In this document: positions 31,785 to 42,299 of the stretch, in pieces
How the letters are laid out: every line of letters begins with the position of its first letter
Position numbering within the stretch: position 1 is the stretch's first letter
Assembly (NCBI RefSeq): GCF_010015445.1
Contig: NC_053134.1
Span: 2,640,120-2,704,119, forward strand
Direction: 5' to 3'
DNA length: 64,000 bases
Origin: Perca fluviatilis
Taxonomy: Eukaryota; Chordata; Actinopteri; Perciformes; Percidae
Notes under the pieces: model-generated
The model's input: the letters and a program-made list of their open reading frames with translations, nothing else
Database searches by the model: none
Told to the model about the DNA's origin: nothing
Position numbers and translations under genes: made by a program

Positions 31785-32330
31785 AACCTCGGTCTGCCGC
31801 TCAGCAGTGCAGCAGGAACACTTTGTCACTTGTGTTTTCTCGTCACCAATAAATGTATAAAATACACATCTGGAGGAAGTACTAAAGTGTAAAATTGAAT
31901 GTAACTGATAGCGAAGAAGTTTATCTTCATATATAAGTCAGATAAAGCTTTATAGATGTTTGTTTTTTGATTGGGAAGCCTTTAAACATCCCAAAACTAC
32001 TGCCGTGTGAGGCACTTCTGCGGGTCTTTTCCTTGTTATTTCTCTTCTAAATGCTTTAAAATACATCATAAGTTCACTAAAACCAGTTAGATGGTAAGAG
32101 GATAAGTTTGTTTAAAGGCTCAACATAAAAACAGTCAGCTCTTGCTATTATATCTTTATAAAACAGGGGATAGTTTGGTGTGTGCAAACACACCCAAACG
32201 TTCCTTGGGACTTTACATCTGCCATGATTGAAAGTAATTGTGCATGATTTGTTTTAATCTGCTGTAGATTTATTCTATATTTGAGACAAATCTAAAAGTA
32301 TTTCTTAGTCATTAAAGCCAATGCACGTAA
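31785..32330 (-). promoter_or_regulatory. H1 promoter of the minus-strand gene
   Basis: AAACACA (as TGTGTTT, 31831-31837), a CCAAT box at 31846-31850 and TATAAAATACACATCTGG follow the same order as the other H1 copies. The distal CCTCACACGGCAGTAGTT lies at 31995-32012 (minus). Homology with the plus-strand H1 region continues to about 32330. Confidence 0.8.
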
Positions 32331-32930
32331 CATTTACACTTTATTTCACTTTCTGCCATTCACTTTGGGCAGATCTGTTCATCTCTTCTGCAGCAAACAC
32401 AGTCAACTGCACATGTGGCCCAAGGCCTGTATAAAGTTGGAGTGAATTACATTACTCAGTTAAAAGATCATATATATTTACTATGATAACATTTAAAGTG
32501 TATATGTAGCTTTAATATGTATCAGCCTGGCACATGTCTTATACAAGATTTTTGAAGGTATATTTTTAAATATAGGCCTAGTGACAGTTTCATGGTCTCA
32601 TTAAGTTCTATCAACCTGACAAAAGAAATATTAAGTCACAGTCTCTGAAATGAAGTCAGCAAGATGTTCTTAACTTAAAAAGTCACGTAGAACTAGAAAG
32701 CCTTTATTTTCAAGGAAATTAAGAACTACTCCTGATCAGTGCAATAAAAAGACACGAGAAAATACCACAAGGGCAAAACAACTTCAGCAAACAAACAGTC
32801 TGCAGCCCACAACACAGGTTCTTAAACAATAATTCAAATTGTATGTATAGTTGCACTTGAATGAACGTAATGATTGAACTTCAATACATTTCTTTTTCTT
32901 GTTAGGAGTTTTTGAGTGCATTTTACTTTA
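32331..32930. other. Intergenic, no gene seen
   Basis: AT-rich. Part (32340-32440, CATTCACTTTGGGCAGATC, GGCCCAAGGCCTGTATA) is the inverse of sequence near 40840-40930, so the H1-flank duplication extends this far. Confidence 0.5.
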
Positions 32931-32931
32931 G

Positions 32932-32933
<2 letters not shown>

Positions 32934-32965
<32 letters not shown>
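32934..32965. repeat. (GA)n microsatellite
   Basis: About 15 AG units. Confidence 0.95.
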
Positions 32966-32967
<2 letters not shown>

Positions 32968-33229
32968 ATGACATGCAACAAATGGCAGCAGGTCAAATTC
33001 AAAGCCACAGTGCTGCCTATTCATCCTGCACATATACTTATTTTTACTACTCTTATAATGTTACTGTTTCTGCACTACAATGGTACTGTTACCACACTAC
33101 ATAGCTGTACATATCTGTCTATATGGTTCATACTGAATATCCATATTTATTCTTTTTTCTTATAATAATACACTGCATATACCTATATTATTCTTACTAC
33201 TATTATAATGTTACTGCTACTACATTGCA

Positions 33230-33525
33230 CATATCTGTACATGTTGTTCATACATTGTTCATATTACATAGTCATATTTATTCTGCTCTTATAAGGTATC
33301 TGCTAATACACTGCACATATTTATATTTAATTTAAATTACTCTAAACCACCTTCAGTAAACCAACTGTATACTAGGCCTACTGTCTACACTGCACTATAT
33401 TTCTTGTCTATACTTGTATATCACATTGCACTTTTCTGCTCTTTTTGCACTACTGGTTGGACGCAAAATGCATTTCGTTGTCTTTGTACTTGTACTCTGC
33501 ACAATGACAAAGTTGAATCTAATCT
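33230..33525 (+). repeat. Interspersed repeat (LINE 3' end type), copy 1
   Basis: ACATGTTGTTCATACATTG through GCATTTCGTTGTCTTTGTACT and GTTGAATCTAATCTAAT is shared with 38728-39172. The end (CAATGACAAAGTTGAATCTA) is a familiar 3' tail of fish non-LTR elements. No coding. Confidence 0.6.
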
Positions 33526-33529
33526 AATG

Positions 33530-34140
33530 TATGCACACTCTATGGGTGAGCTAGGGGTTGCCCCGTTAATGTTTTAATCTTAAATTAGTGGGACTATTGT
33601 ATTGCTCTCTGAACTTGATTATCTTGTTATGAATAGTGTCAGTTAATTTGCCACCAGTTATAATAGTCTTTAAAGTTGGGTTACATAATGGTTTGGCTCC
33701 GCAGAACATGTCTAAACTACTCAGCAGGGATTTTGGGACATTGTTTGAATCAGATCCAGATCAGGTAAAGGTGCTCTTAGTAACCTGGTGTAACAAACTG
33801 CAATCTGACATCTTATACAGCGGTGCTTTTCGACCTTGTTGAGATGAAGCAATATCTTCTTGTGATTATTCATCACAGATAATGGCCTCATTAATGGTCT
33901 GAATTATCAGCAGTTGAAGCAAAGACTGTTTCAGACTGTTTCAGATGGATTTTAGAGGCCCGAAACCAGAAAAAGCCACAACATTTTGTTTAACGTTTGT
34001 TTTATTTTAAATTCTAAATTAAGTTGCACTCATTAAATTTAACCTCAGACCTTAGGTGATGCTGGTTGTACATTTTGGAGGGTGGATGGTTAGATTGTGC
34101 ATCTCTGTTAGTTTTTTTACCATTTGCACACATACTGTGT
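33530..34140. other. Intergenic, no gene seen
   Basis: No recognisable gene. Short open frames only. Confidence 0.4.
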
Positions 34141-34165
34141 GTATATATATATATATATATATATA
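34141..34165. repeat. (TA)n microsatellite
   Basis: TA run abutting the Tc1-like element on its left. Confidence 0.9.
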
Positions 34166-34690
34166 CAGTACAGGCCAAAAGTTTGGACACACCTTCTCAT
34201 TCAATGTGTTTCCTTTATTTTCATGACTATTTACATTGTAGATTCTCACTGAAGGCATCAAAACTATGAATGAACACATATGGAATTATCTACTTACAAA
34301 AAAGTGTGAAATAACTGAAAACATGTCTTATATTTTAGATTCTTCAAAGTAGCCCCCCTTTGATTTTTTTGATAACTCTGCAAACCCTTGGTGTTCTCTC
34401 AATGAGCTTCATGAGGTAGTCACCTGAAATGGTTTTACCTTCACAGGTGTGCTTTGTCAGGGTTAATTAGTGGAATTATTTCCCTTATTAATAAAAAAAT
34501 CAAAGGGTGGCTACTTTGAAGAATCTAAAATATAAGACATGTTTTCAGTTATTTCAAACTTTTTTGTAAGTAGATAATTCCATATGTGTTCATTCATAGT
34601 TTTGATGACTTCAGTGAGAATTTACAATGTAAATAGTCATGAAAATAAAAAGGAAACGCATTGAATGAGAAAGTGTGTCCAAACTTTTGG

Positions 34691-34694
<4 letters not shown>
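34166..34694. mobile_element. Tc1-like MITE with long inverted repeats
   Basis: The left end CAGTACAGGCCAAAAGTTTGG and the inverted right end AGGCCAAAAGTTTGGACAC. Arms of about 200 bp run through GGAATTATCTACTTAC and AGTAGCC. It sits in TA-rich DNA, so the TA target cannot be resolved. The last 16 bases of the window start another copy. Confidence 0.8.
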
Positions 34695-34767
<73 letters not shown>

Positions 34768-34768
34768 A
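34693..34768. repeat. (TA)n microsatellite
   Basis: About 37 TA units with one interruption, abutting the Tc1-like element on its right. Confidence 0.95.
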
Positions 34769-35011
34769 TTACCATATTACACAGTCTATTCAATTGTGTA
34801 ATCCTTTATTCTGTTTATTGTATTCATCTGCATGTGCATGTTACTTGTCATGTCCATGTGCAGTAACGTAAACAATTTGAGTTCACCAGTAATGAAACAT
34901 AAAAGCGGGTATCATTACATCATTATATATTAAATCTGTGTTAACCATGTTAGTGTCAGAAATGTTCTGGAGATAGGTGGCTTGTGAAAACATGGGTGAC
35001 TACGGGCGAAA

Positions 35012-36843
35012 CAGGGCGGATCTACAGGGGGGCAAGGGGGGGCAGCTGCCCCCCCACTGTAGGGCCTTGCCCCCCCAGCTGCCCCCCTAACTTTGGCATT
35101 CAAAAAACTTTGCTTGTAAAAACAAACTGCCACTATGTGCACAGGCTTCTTAAAACATTGAAACAAACAATTAATTTATATTAATTCATAATAAATAATA
35201 ATTGTAGATGTAATCTTAGCCCCCCGCCCCTCAAATACTTAGCTACGTCCCTGCATCAAACGTGCAGAGCGCCGTTCGCACATTCAGGCTCGCACACAGC
35301 GAGTCTGCTGCGTGGCCCGCGCATGGGGGGACGCCGCCTCCCGGCCGCGCAAAGCCTGACTCTGGTGCGCCTCCAAAAACAACGAATTTTACCTAAAGTT
35401 AAAAACATTTCAGCTAAATTTAAATTTGTAATAATTATAATGTCTGCTAAAGGCGAGTCAGTATCAACAACAGCGTGTGTTAGCGCAAAAGTCAAAATTG
35501 GTCCCTCGTGGGTGTTATAAGCGCATTCTGCTGTTTGATTAGTTTGATTTCAGTAAAGACAAGAAGGGCATAATACAGAATATTACAAACTGGCATGTTT
35601 GAATTCATAACGTTTACAGAGGGTCGCCGTTTCGGTGGCGTTACGTTACAACACACTACACAGTGCTTGCTGAGACCGATCATGTTGGTATATGATTAAT
35701 AAGGAGTAGGCTACTATAAAAACCACTTTTTTCTCTTACATATACCGGATGCACAAATTAAACCAGGCAACATACTTTACTGTCAAACTGGGAAAAAAAA
35801 AAAAACAACGGGATTAAGAAGGCTAGTCTAAACATAACTGATGTGTGCATGTAATAAATTCTCGTCTGATGTTATGTTTTTAGGCTACTTATTAGCTACA
35901 GGGCCCTACAGTGTAATGTAATACAATAATAACAAGAGCTTTTCACATCTTGACTTTTGCAGGCCAGAGTAGCTGGAGATATTAGCTGAAGCCTAAAAGT
36001 GGGGAGAATTGCCAGCCAAGAAAATCCTGAGTAGTGCACGGGAGGAAGAGGAGGAGGGGAATAGAAGGAGAAGACAGTAAACTGGAGAGACCCGGCAGGT
36101 CAGAGCAGGAGAAGACCACAGAAGGAGATGCAGAAATGAGTGAAAGAGAAGAGGGAAAGGAAGAATTGACTGTGAGGGATGAAGAGGAGGCTGCAGGTTC
36201 AGAGAGAGGGACAGAGGCAGAGAGTGATCAGGAGGATGAAGATGACAGAGAGGAAGAGGAGGCTGCAGTAACCCCTGGACCATATGGTTGGTTTATATTC
36301 TCCTTACATATAAATTGCAGTACAGTAACATAACATGTCCTGTGACATGATGTGTTTTCAGTTTTTGGCTATTTCCATTCTGTTGTATATGTTATAGGGT
36401 TAGATGTGTAAATATTTACATATACAACAACAGTTCACTCTTCTCAAGACACTTTACAGATAGAGTAGGTCTAGACCACACTCTTTAAGTTACAATGACC
36501 CAACAATTCTCCCAAGAGCAAGCATTTGGTGCAACAGAAACATCAGACATATCCAGGGTCTTGGTGGTCGCTGGTTACATACAGATGGATACAGATATAG
36601 AGAATTATGATTCATAATAATGGTAATTATAGTAACAAAAAAGATAATGGAACTATGAATAGAAATAATAGTTGTAGCAGTTTAGGGCGTAGCAGTTTAG
36701 GGCATAGCAGGGCGTTGCGGGGCGTAGTAGGGCATATCAGTTTATGTATGAGGGTTTCCATGTACCGTCTTCCCCTGCCACCCTACCAAGATCTCTTGCT
36801 ACCCCTTTGCCCCCCCATGTAAAATTTTCTAGATCCGCCACTG
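35012..36843 (+). mobile_element. hAT element, 1.83 kb, perfect target duplication
   Basis: The left end CAGGGCGGATCTA and the inverted right end CAGTGGCGGATCTA. Perfect octamers GGGCGAAA at 35004-35011 and 36844-36851. Near the left end is an 18-bp perfect palindrome GGGGGGCAGCTGCCCCCC. The interior includes an acidic exon-like frame (36034-36333) but no transposase core, so it is an internally deleted derivative. A second left end of this family is at 17614. Confidence 0.85.
36034..36333 (+). pseudogene. Acidic exon-like frame inside the hAT element
   Basis: The frame reads Lys/Arg-rich then strongly Glu/Asp-rich (MSEREEGKEELTVRDEEE, then ESDQEDEDDREEEE) and reaches PGPYG at a possible donor before GTTGGT. 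Just upstream, in the same frame but beyond a stop at about 36029, lies KPKSGENCQPRKS, reminiscent of the start of some hAT transposases. I infer a decayed first exon of the original transposase. No catalytic region follows. Confidence 0.4.
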
Positions 36844-36851
36844 GGGCGAAA

Positions 36852-37105
36852 TAGCCGCTCATAGCCTAATCTGTGTTCACGTTCAATTCTCCCGTTATAA
36901 TTAATACACACGGACCTGCCGCCAATACGGTCCAGCTGCGGCTAGTCTCCTTAAGATGCGTGGCCGTGGCGGCGTGTCTATAAGCCGGTTGGGGCTTCTC
37001 GGTTCTTATCCGCCTCTCTGCCTGAGCTTCTCCGCCTTTCTCACCTGCGCCGTTTATTTCCTCATCAGCCGTGGATCATATAATTCAGCACGTTTGACGC
37101 ATGTT
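36852..37105. other. Flank upstream of the plus-strand tRNA array
   Basis: GC-richer sequence, no gene seen. Confidence 0.4.
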
Positions 37106-37177
37106 TCCCTGGTGGTCTAGTGGTTAGGATTCGGCGCTCTCACCGCCGCGGCCCGGGTTCGATTCCCGGTCAGGGAA
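37106..37177 (+). tRNA. tRNA-Glu (CTC)
   Basis: 72 nt, identical to the minus-strand copy at 23511. TCCCTGGTGG...CAGGGA acceptor, B box GGTTCGATTCC, anticodon CTC in loop CTCTCAC, TTTT terminator at about 37184. The downstream spacer is the inverse of the 23.6-kb spacer. Confidence 0.95.
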
Positions 37178-37343
37178 CAAGGATTTTCAGGAATTTCCCC
37201 AGTGTTTCAATATGTATTATGTAATGCTAATATACAGACTGAAATATGAAACTGTGTAGTAACATGTTTTCTATAGCTAATTTTATATGCTTTAAAGTCT
37301 GACCTTTGTTGATGATCATCATCTCCCTGTATAATGGCATTCT

Positions 37344-37415
37344 TCCCTGGTGGTCTAGTGGTTAGGATTCGGCGCTCTCACCGCCGCGGCCCGGGTTCGA
37401 TTCCCGGTCAGGGAA
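37344..37415 (+). tRNA. tRNA-Glu (CTC)
   Basis: 72 nt, identical to the previous copy, 238 bp downstream in tandem. TTTT follows at about 37421. Confidence 0.95.
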
Positions 37416-37426
37416 CTTAATTTTGT

Positions 37427-37900
37427 GGATGGCAGTAGCTCAGTCCATAGCATAGACTGTTAATATTAAACTGTTAATATTAAACAGTCTATGGTCCATA
37501 GGTAGTTGGGTTAGGAACCAGAGGGTCGCCGATTCAAGTCCCCCTACCCACCGACGTACGGAGTGTGGACTTTGTGCTTGAGATATACCTGTTCACCTCC
37601 TGGGCACTGCCAAAGTGAGCAACGCATCGAACCCCCAACTGCTTGGGGTGCTCCCATGGATGTGGGTGCTCCTCCTAGAAGGACCCCCCTCACTCTGACA
37701 TCTCTCCATTAGTGTGATAGCATGTATAGGTCCTGAGCATGTTTGTAATTCAGGCCTATATGGTACTTATAAGGCCTGTGCTTAATGTGTGTGCAACTGT
37801 ACTAACAGAGTAGCTGTTATCCTGTTATCCTCGCTGGATAAATAAAGGCATTCTTCTTTTTCTTCTTCTTCTTCTTCTTCTTCTTCTTCTTCTTCTTCTC
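37427..37900 (+). mobile_element. tRNA-headed SINE with CTT tail
   Basis: The head GGCAGTAGCTCAGTCCATAG resembles a pol III A box region and GATTCAAGTCC a B box. The body includes TGGACTTTGTGCTTGAG and TGGGCACTGCCAAAGTG, and ends CTGGATAAATAAAGGCATTC before (CTT)n. Between the two boxes a segment of about 45 bp is inserted that folds on itself (CATAGACTGTTAATATTAA and inverse, 37450-37495). Confidence 0.65.
37854..37899. repeat. (CTT)n microsatellite
   Basis: About 13 CTT units at the SINE tail. Confidence 0.95.
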
Positions 37901-38727
37901 TTTCCCCCAGCCAGTTTTCAGATTGTTGAAGTTTCTATGTTGTTATATGTGGTTTTTGCTTTCGAGCCACCTGTAGGCTACCTATCGGTATCTTGACTGA
38001 TTCCAGAAGACTCCTTTACTGCCTTTGGTTGATGAGTCTTGTTACCCTTAGATGTAGTTGATTTATGTCATATAGTGGCTAGCCAAGATGAACAGATCAA
38101 TATCCTCCAATTTTTGTCCCTGCTTCATTATGAACAATATGTAAGTGTGTGCTTGCATATTGTTTCGCAGTCAACTCCTGCACTTGCTGCGAGTTGTGCA
38201 CGGCTTGATTCCATATATGCGTATAATGAATAAACCAGATAACAGACAAGTTCTGTCTCGAATCTTTATTAAGCCGCTCAAAATTCAAAACAAGACAAGT
38301 TTTTCTTGCAACAGGCTGTATATGTTGTGGCAGGTGACCACTAGATGGCAGTATCCGTTCTGTAATACAACAAGGACTTCTGTTTTATTAGAATTAAGCT
38401 CAAGAAAATGTATCAAGACATCCAGGTAATTAAGAGGCAGCCGTGTATGGAGCAATCGGAGTGCCATGAAGAGAATAAGTCTCTCAAAGAATAAGAAAAT
38501 AAATGTGGAAATATAAAGAGAAATAAAAGTATAAATGAGTAAATAATACAATTAATTGAAGGTAATTAATTTGACTCACAAAGCACTGTGGTCTGGTATT
38601 GCACCATGTCTCTTTAAATCCAGACCAACTTTTTTTTTAAATGTTATGAATAATATATTCAAATGAGATATCCCACAAACTGGCATCTAAGTGTATTTAC
38701 ATATGTACAGGACAACTACATAATATT
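37901..38727. other. Intergenic, no gene seen
   Basis: No gene recognised. Open frames here lack known domains. Confidence 0.4.
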
Positions 38728-39172
38728 TGTACATGTTGTTCATACATTGTTCATATTACATAGCCATATTTATTCTGCTCGTATAAGGTAACTGCTAATA
38801 CACTGCATATATTTATATTTAATTGATAATTATAATAATTAATTTATATTATATATTTATATTACTAGACGACCTTCTGTAATACTACTGTCTACACTGC
38901 ACTATATTTCTTGTCCTGTCTATGCACCACCTGTCTATACCTGTCTATACTTTGCAGTACCCAGGGCCCTCATGTGAGGAGGGCCCAAAAAGATGCTAGC
39001 TGTCTTAGAAAATGCCTTCCTACAGGGCCCAGAATTTGGGCTACTCCCCTGATACTTTTGTATATAACATTGCACTTTTCTGCTCTTTTTGCACTTCTGG
39101 TTGGACGCAAACTGCATTTCGTTGTCTTTGTACTCTGCACGATGACAATAAAGTTGAATCTATTCTAATCTA
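38728..39172 (+). repeat. Interspersed repeat (LINE 3' end type), copy 2
   Basis: Matches 33230-33525, with an extra segment of about 100 bp (38960-39055, CCAGGGCCCTCATGTGAGG) not in the other copy. Ends AATAAAGTTGAATCTATTC. Confidence 0.6.
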
Positions 39173-39454
39173 ACATTTACAAAGGGAGGTATACAGTAAA
39201 AACTGGCAACTGAGTGCGATTCTTCGGCCTATTTTCCCCTAGGTTAGGTTAGTCTCTTAAAATGGATCCCCTACTGGGGCATATAGGCCCTATCATATAG
39301 GCCTACTGTATAGGCCCCCTACAAAGATTCCCCAGCCATCTCAGCTCTGAGCAAGCCTCTCCAGCTGTCCCCAAGCGTGGCCTGTCCTCTTGACATCGGC
39401 GTCAAGGTCTTGCAGCCAGCTGTCTCTGGGTCGACCTCTCTTCCTTTTCCAGTA

Positions 39455-40027
39455 CTGCACTTAAGTCCAAATGTTGACTTGTACTTTACTTTTCTTTTCA
39501 TGCCACTTTCTATACTTCTACTCCGCTTCATCTCAGAGAGAAATATTGTACTTTTTACTCCGCTACATTCATCTGTTACAGCTTTAGTTACTAGTTACTT
39601 TAGTTACTCCACTACATTCATCGGTCCAGCTTTAGTTACTAGTTACTTTAGTTACTCCGCTACATTCATCTGTTCCAGCTTTAGTTACTAGTTACTTTAG
39701 TTACTCCGCTACATTCATCTGTTCCAGCTTTAGTTACTAGTTACTTTAGTTACTCCGCTAAATTCATCTGTTCCAGCTTTAGTTACTAGTTACTTTAGTT
39801 ACTCCATTACATTCATCTGTTACAGCTTTAGTTACTAGTTACTTTAGTTACTAGTTACTTTACTTCTAATACTTAGGTAAATACTCAAAATTTTCCTGAT
39901 GATACTTCCAGACTTTTACTGAGTAACATTTTCACTGCAGTACTTTTAATTGTAACAAAGTATTTTTACAGTGTGGTATTAGTACTTTTACTGCAGTAAA
40001 GGATCTGAATGCTTCTTCCACCGCTGC
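39455..40027. repeat. Fish repeat with internal 48/49-bp tandem array
   Basis: From TACTGCACTTAAGTCC to CTTCTTCCACCGCTG. Inside, 39560-39862 is a tandem array of about six units containing ACTCCGCTACATTCATC and CAGCTTTAGTTACTAGTTAC with 48-49 bp period. The non-tandem parts resemble 42713-43110 and 58480-58575. Confidence 0.65.
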
Positions 40028-40029
40028 TT

Positions 40030-40520
40030 ATTTTACTCAATTTCCTTTTGGACTTTTATTGTTGTAATTGTATTTAAACGTTTTGTTTGTGTGTTTAAGT
40101 ATCACACCCTGGCAGTTATTTAACCGAAATATGTGTATTGAATATGTTATTAGAGCCTGTGTGGAGGCGTCTCTTCCTAATTGCATCATTTGAATAATTT
40201 GTGTGTTTTTAAAGTCGACAAAAGTCAATGAACAAGAATATAGCTTACACAATTAAGTCTGGTGTTGACAGTGTGTGGGAGCTAATCTGTGACCTAGGAG
40301 TTAGGGGCTGTGTAAGAGCCAGTGTTACATCTATCTGTCTAACACATTTGAGATTGTAGGCCTAATAGCTATGATCTAATCTAATCTAGTCAATGTGGTT
40401 GTATCAGAAATTAAACTGCTAAACACACTGTGTCAGGATGTGTAGAAGTGTAGAACTCAGCCAGTGACCTAAATCCCAACATGAGTGGCTTTGCAGATCC
40501 CAAAACCAGGTCTTTTAATG
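40030..40520. other. Intergenic, no gene seen
   Basis: AT-rich. Nothing recognised. Confidence 0.4.
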
Positions 40521-40700
40521 AAACAATATTTGCAAGAGTTGACTGTTTTTAAATGGAGTCTCTGGACAAACATGTATTCTCTCTTTCAAACTCTTTAAAG
40601 TGAACTTCTGTTGTATTTTAAAGCATTTGGGAGAGAGATTACAAGGCAAAGACCTGCAGCACTGCCTCACACGGCAGTAGTTGGGAGGCTTAAAGGCCTA
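40520..40700 (+). promoter_or_regulatory. Partial extra copy of the H1 distal promoter region
   Basis: CTGTTTTTAAATGGAGTCT through CCTCACACGGCAGTAGTT (40665-40682) is paralogous to 41140-41300, about 600 bp downstream. It stops before the AAACACA/CCAAT part, so it is a tandem duplicate of the distal element only. Confidence 0.7.
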
Positions 40701-40959
40701 AGTAATGTAATGAATATAATGTATGTGTGCACATAATAAATGCATGATACACATTAAAGGATTACATTGACACTTTACATATTATCATGGCAGATATATA
40801 CATATATGTGTATATAGGTATAATTATATAATGTCATTCACTCCAACTGTATACAGGCCTTGGGCCACATGAATAGCTCATACTGGGTTGCTGCAGAACA
40901 GATGAACAGATCATCTCAAAGTAAATAGAAAAAAGTGAAATAAGATACTCCTTTCATGT

Positions 40960-41560
40960 ACATTAACTTTAATGACTGAAAAATACGTTTTTGATCGTCT
41001 CACCTATAAAATAAATCTAAAGCAGAATAAAACAAATGACAGACGGTGACTTTCCACCATGGCAGCTGTGAAGTCCCAAGGAACTTTTGAGTGTGTTTGC
41101 AGATGCCAAACTAACCTCTGTTTCTTACAGATATAATAGATGGAATATATTGTTTTTACCTTAAGTCTTTAAACAAACATGTGCTCTCACTATCTAACTG
41201 GTTTTAATGAACTTGCGGTGTATTTTAAAGAATTTAAGAGAGAAATGAGAAGGAAAAGACCCGCAGCGGTGCCTCACACGGCAGTAGTTATGGAAGGTTT
41301 AAAGCCTTCCTTATCAATAAACAAACATCTGCAGCGCTAACTTGGACTTATATGTGAAGAGAAACTCCTTCGCTATCAGTTCCCTTAAATTTAACACTTT
41401 AGTTGTTCCTCCAGATGTGTATTTTATACATTTATTGGTGAAGAGAAAACACAAGTGGCACAGTATTCCTGCTGCACTGGTGAGCGGCAGGCTGGGTTGA
41501 GTCTCCACGGTTCTCATGGTGTGTTTAAGTGTCTGTCTTTGCTGTGAATTCTGTACCAGT
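40960..41560 (+). promoter_or_regulatory. H1 promoter of the plus-strand gene
   Basis: Distal CCTCACACGGCAGTAGTT at 41272-41289, GTGTATTTTATACA near 41417, inverted CCAAT at 41434-41438 and the H1 box AAACACA at 41447-41453, about 150 bp above the ATG. I see no TATA box between the H1 box and the ATG, unlike the mammalian order H1 box, CCAAT, TATA. Confidence 0.8.
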
Positions 41561-41599
41561 CACCACAGACTACTCGAGAAGATTATTCGATATCACACA

Positions 41600-42238
41600 A
41601 TGGCAGAAGTCGCTCCAGCAGTTGCACCGGCCCCGGCGAAGGCCCCCAGGAAGAAGGCAGCCAAGCCGGCCAAGAAGTCCGGTCCCGGCGCCGCCGAGCT
41701 CATCCTGAAAGCTGTCGCCGCCTCCAAGGAACGCAAGGGTATTTCCTACGTGGCTCTGAAGAAGGAGTTGGGCGCCAAAGGCTACGACGTAGAGCACAAC
41801 AATGCCCACGTCAAGCGCGCCATCAAGGCTTTGGTGTTGAAAGGAGCTCTCACCCAGACCAAGGGAACCGGGGCGTCCGGGTCCTTCAAGGCAGCCAAGC
41901 CCGCTGAGAAGCCCAAGAAGGTAGCGGCGAAGAAGCCCGCAGCCAAAGCCAAGAAGCCGGCAGCGAAGAAGCCCGCCGCCGCTAAGAAGCCAGCAGCCGC
42001 CAAGAAGACAGCCGTCGCAAAGAAGCCAAAAGCGGCCAAGGCAACACCCAAGAAGGCGAAGAAACCTGCGGCCAAGAAGGCTACAAAGAGCCCTAAGAAG
42101 GTGGCCAAGAAGGCGGCAACCCCCAAAAAGGCAGCACCCAAGAAGGTTGCACCCAAGAAGGCCGCCAAGAAGGTCGTCAAACCCAAAGCGGCAAAACCCG
42201 CAAAGAAGGCTGCAGCCAAGAAACCCGCAAAGAAGTAA
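41600..42238 (+). CDS. Linker histone H1
   Basis: 212 residues. The start MAEVAP at 41600 is chosen over an upstream in-frame ATG at 41516, which lies in the promoter/leader. Winged-helix domain at about 27-97 ([40 protein letters not shown]). The C-tail is a Lys/Ala/Pro repeat of about 115 residues with KATPKKAK and KSPKK motifs, targets of S/T-P kinases. Function: binds linker DNA and compacts chromatin in S phase and after. Neighbour of H2A 1.7 kb downstream on the same strand. The N-tail is four residues shorter than in the minus-strand H1. Confidence 0.97.
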   Translation: MAEVAPAVAPAPAKAPRKKAAKPAKKSGPGAAELILKAVAASKERKGISYVALKKELGAKGYDVEHNNAHVKRAIKALVLKGALTQTKGTGASGSFKAAKPAEKPKKVAAKKPAAKAKKPAAKKPAAAKKPAAAKKTAVAKKPKAAKATPKKAKKPAAKKATKSPKKVAKKAATPKKAAPKKVAPKKAAKKVVKPKAAKPAKKAAAKKPAKK

Positions 42239-42268
42239 AGTCTTCACATTTGAACATACTCAACCAAC

Positions 42269-42284
42269 GGCTCTTTTAAGAGCC
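42269..42284 (+). promoter_or_regulatory. Histone 3' stem-loop of plus-strand H1
   Basis: GGCTCTTTTAAGAGCC, 30 bp after the stop, followed by AAAAAGAGCCC. Confidence 0.95.
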
Positions 42285-42299
42285 ACCCAAATCCACCAA

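Noticed and set aside
34675..34871. Tyr-Ile repeat frames
   Set aside because: Translation of TA microsatellite.
41516..41599. N-terminal extension of H1 (and 31685-31786 for the other H1)
   Set aside because: The extensions lie in leader sequence shared between copies, do not match each other as protein, and precede the normal MAEVAP start.
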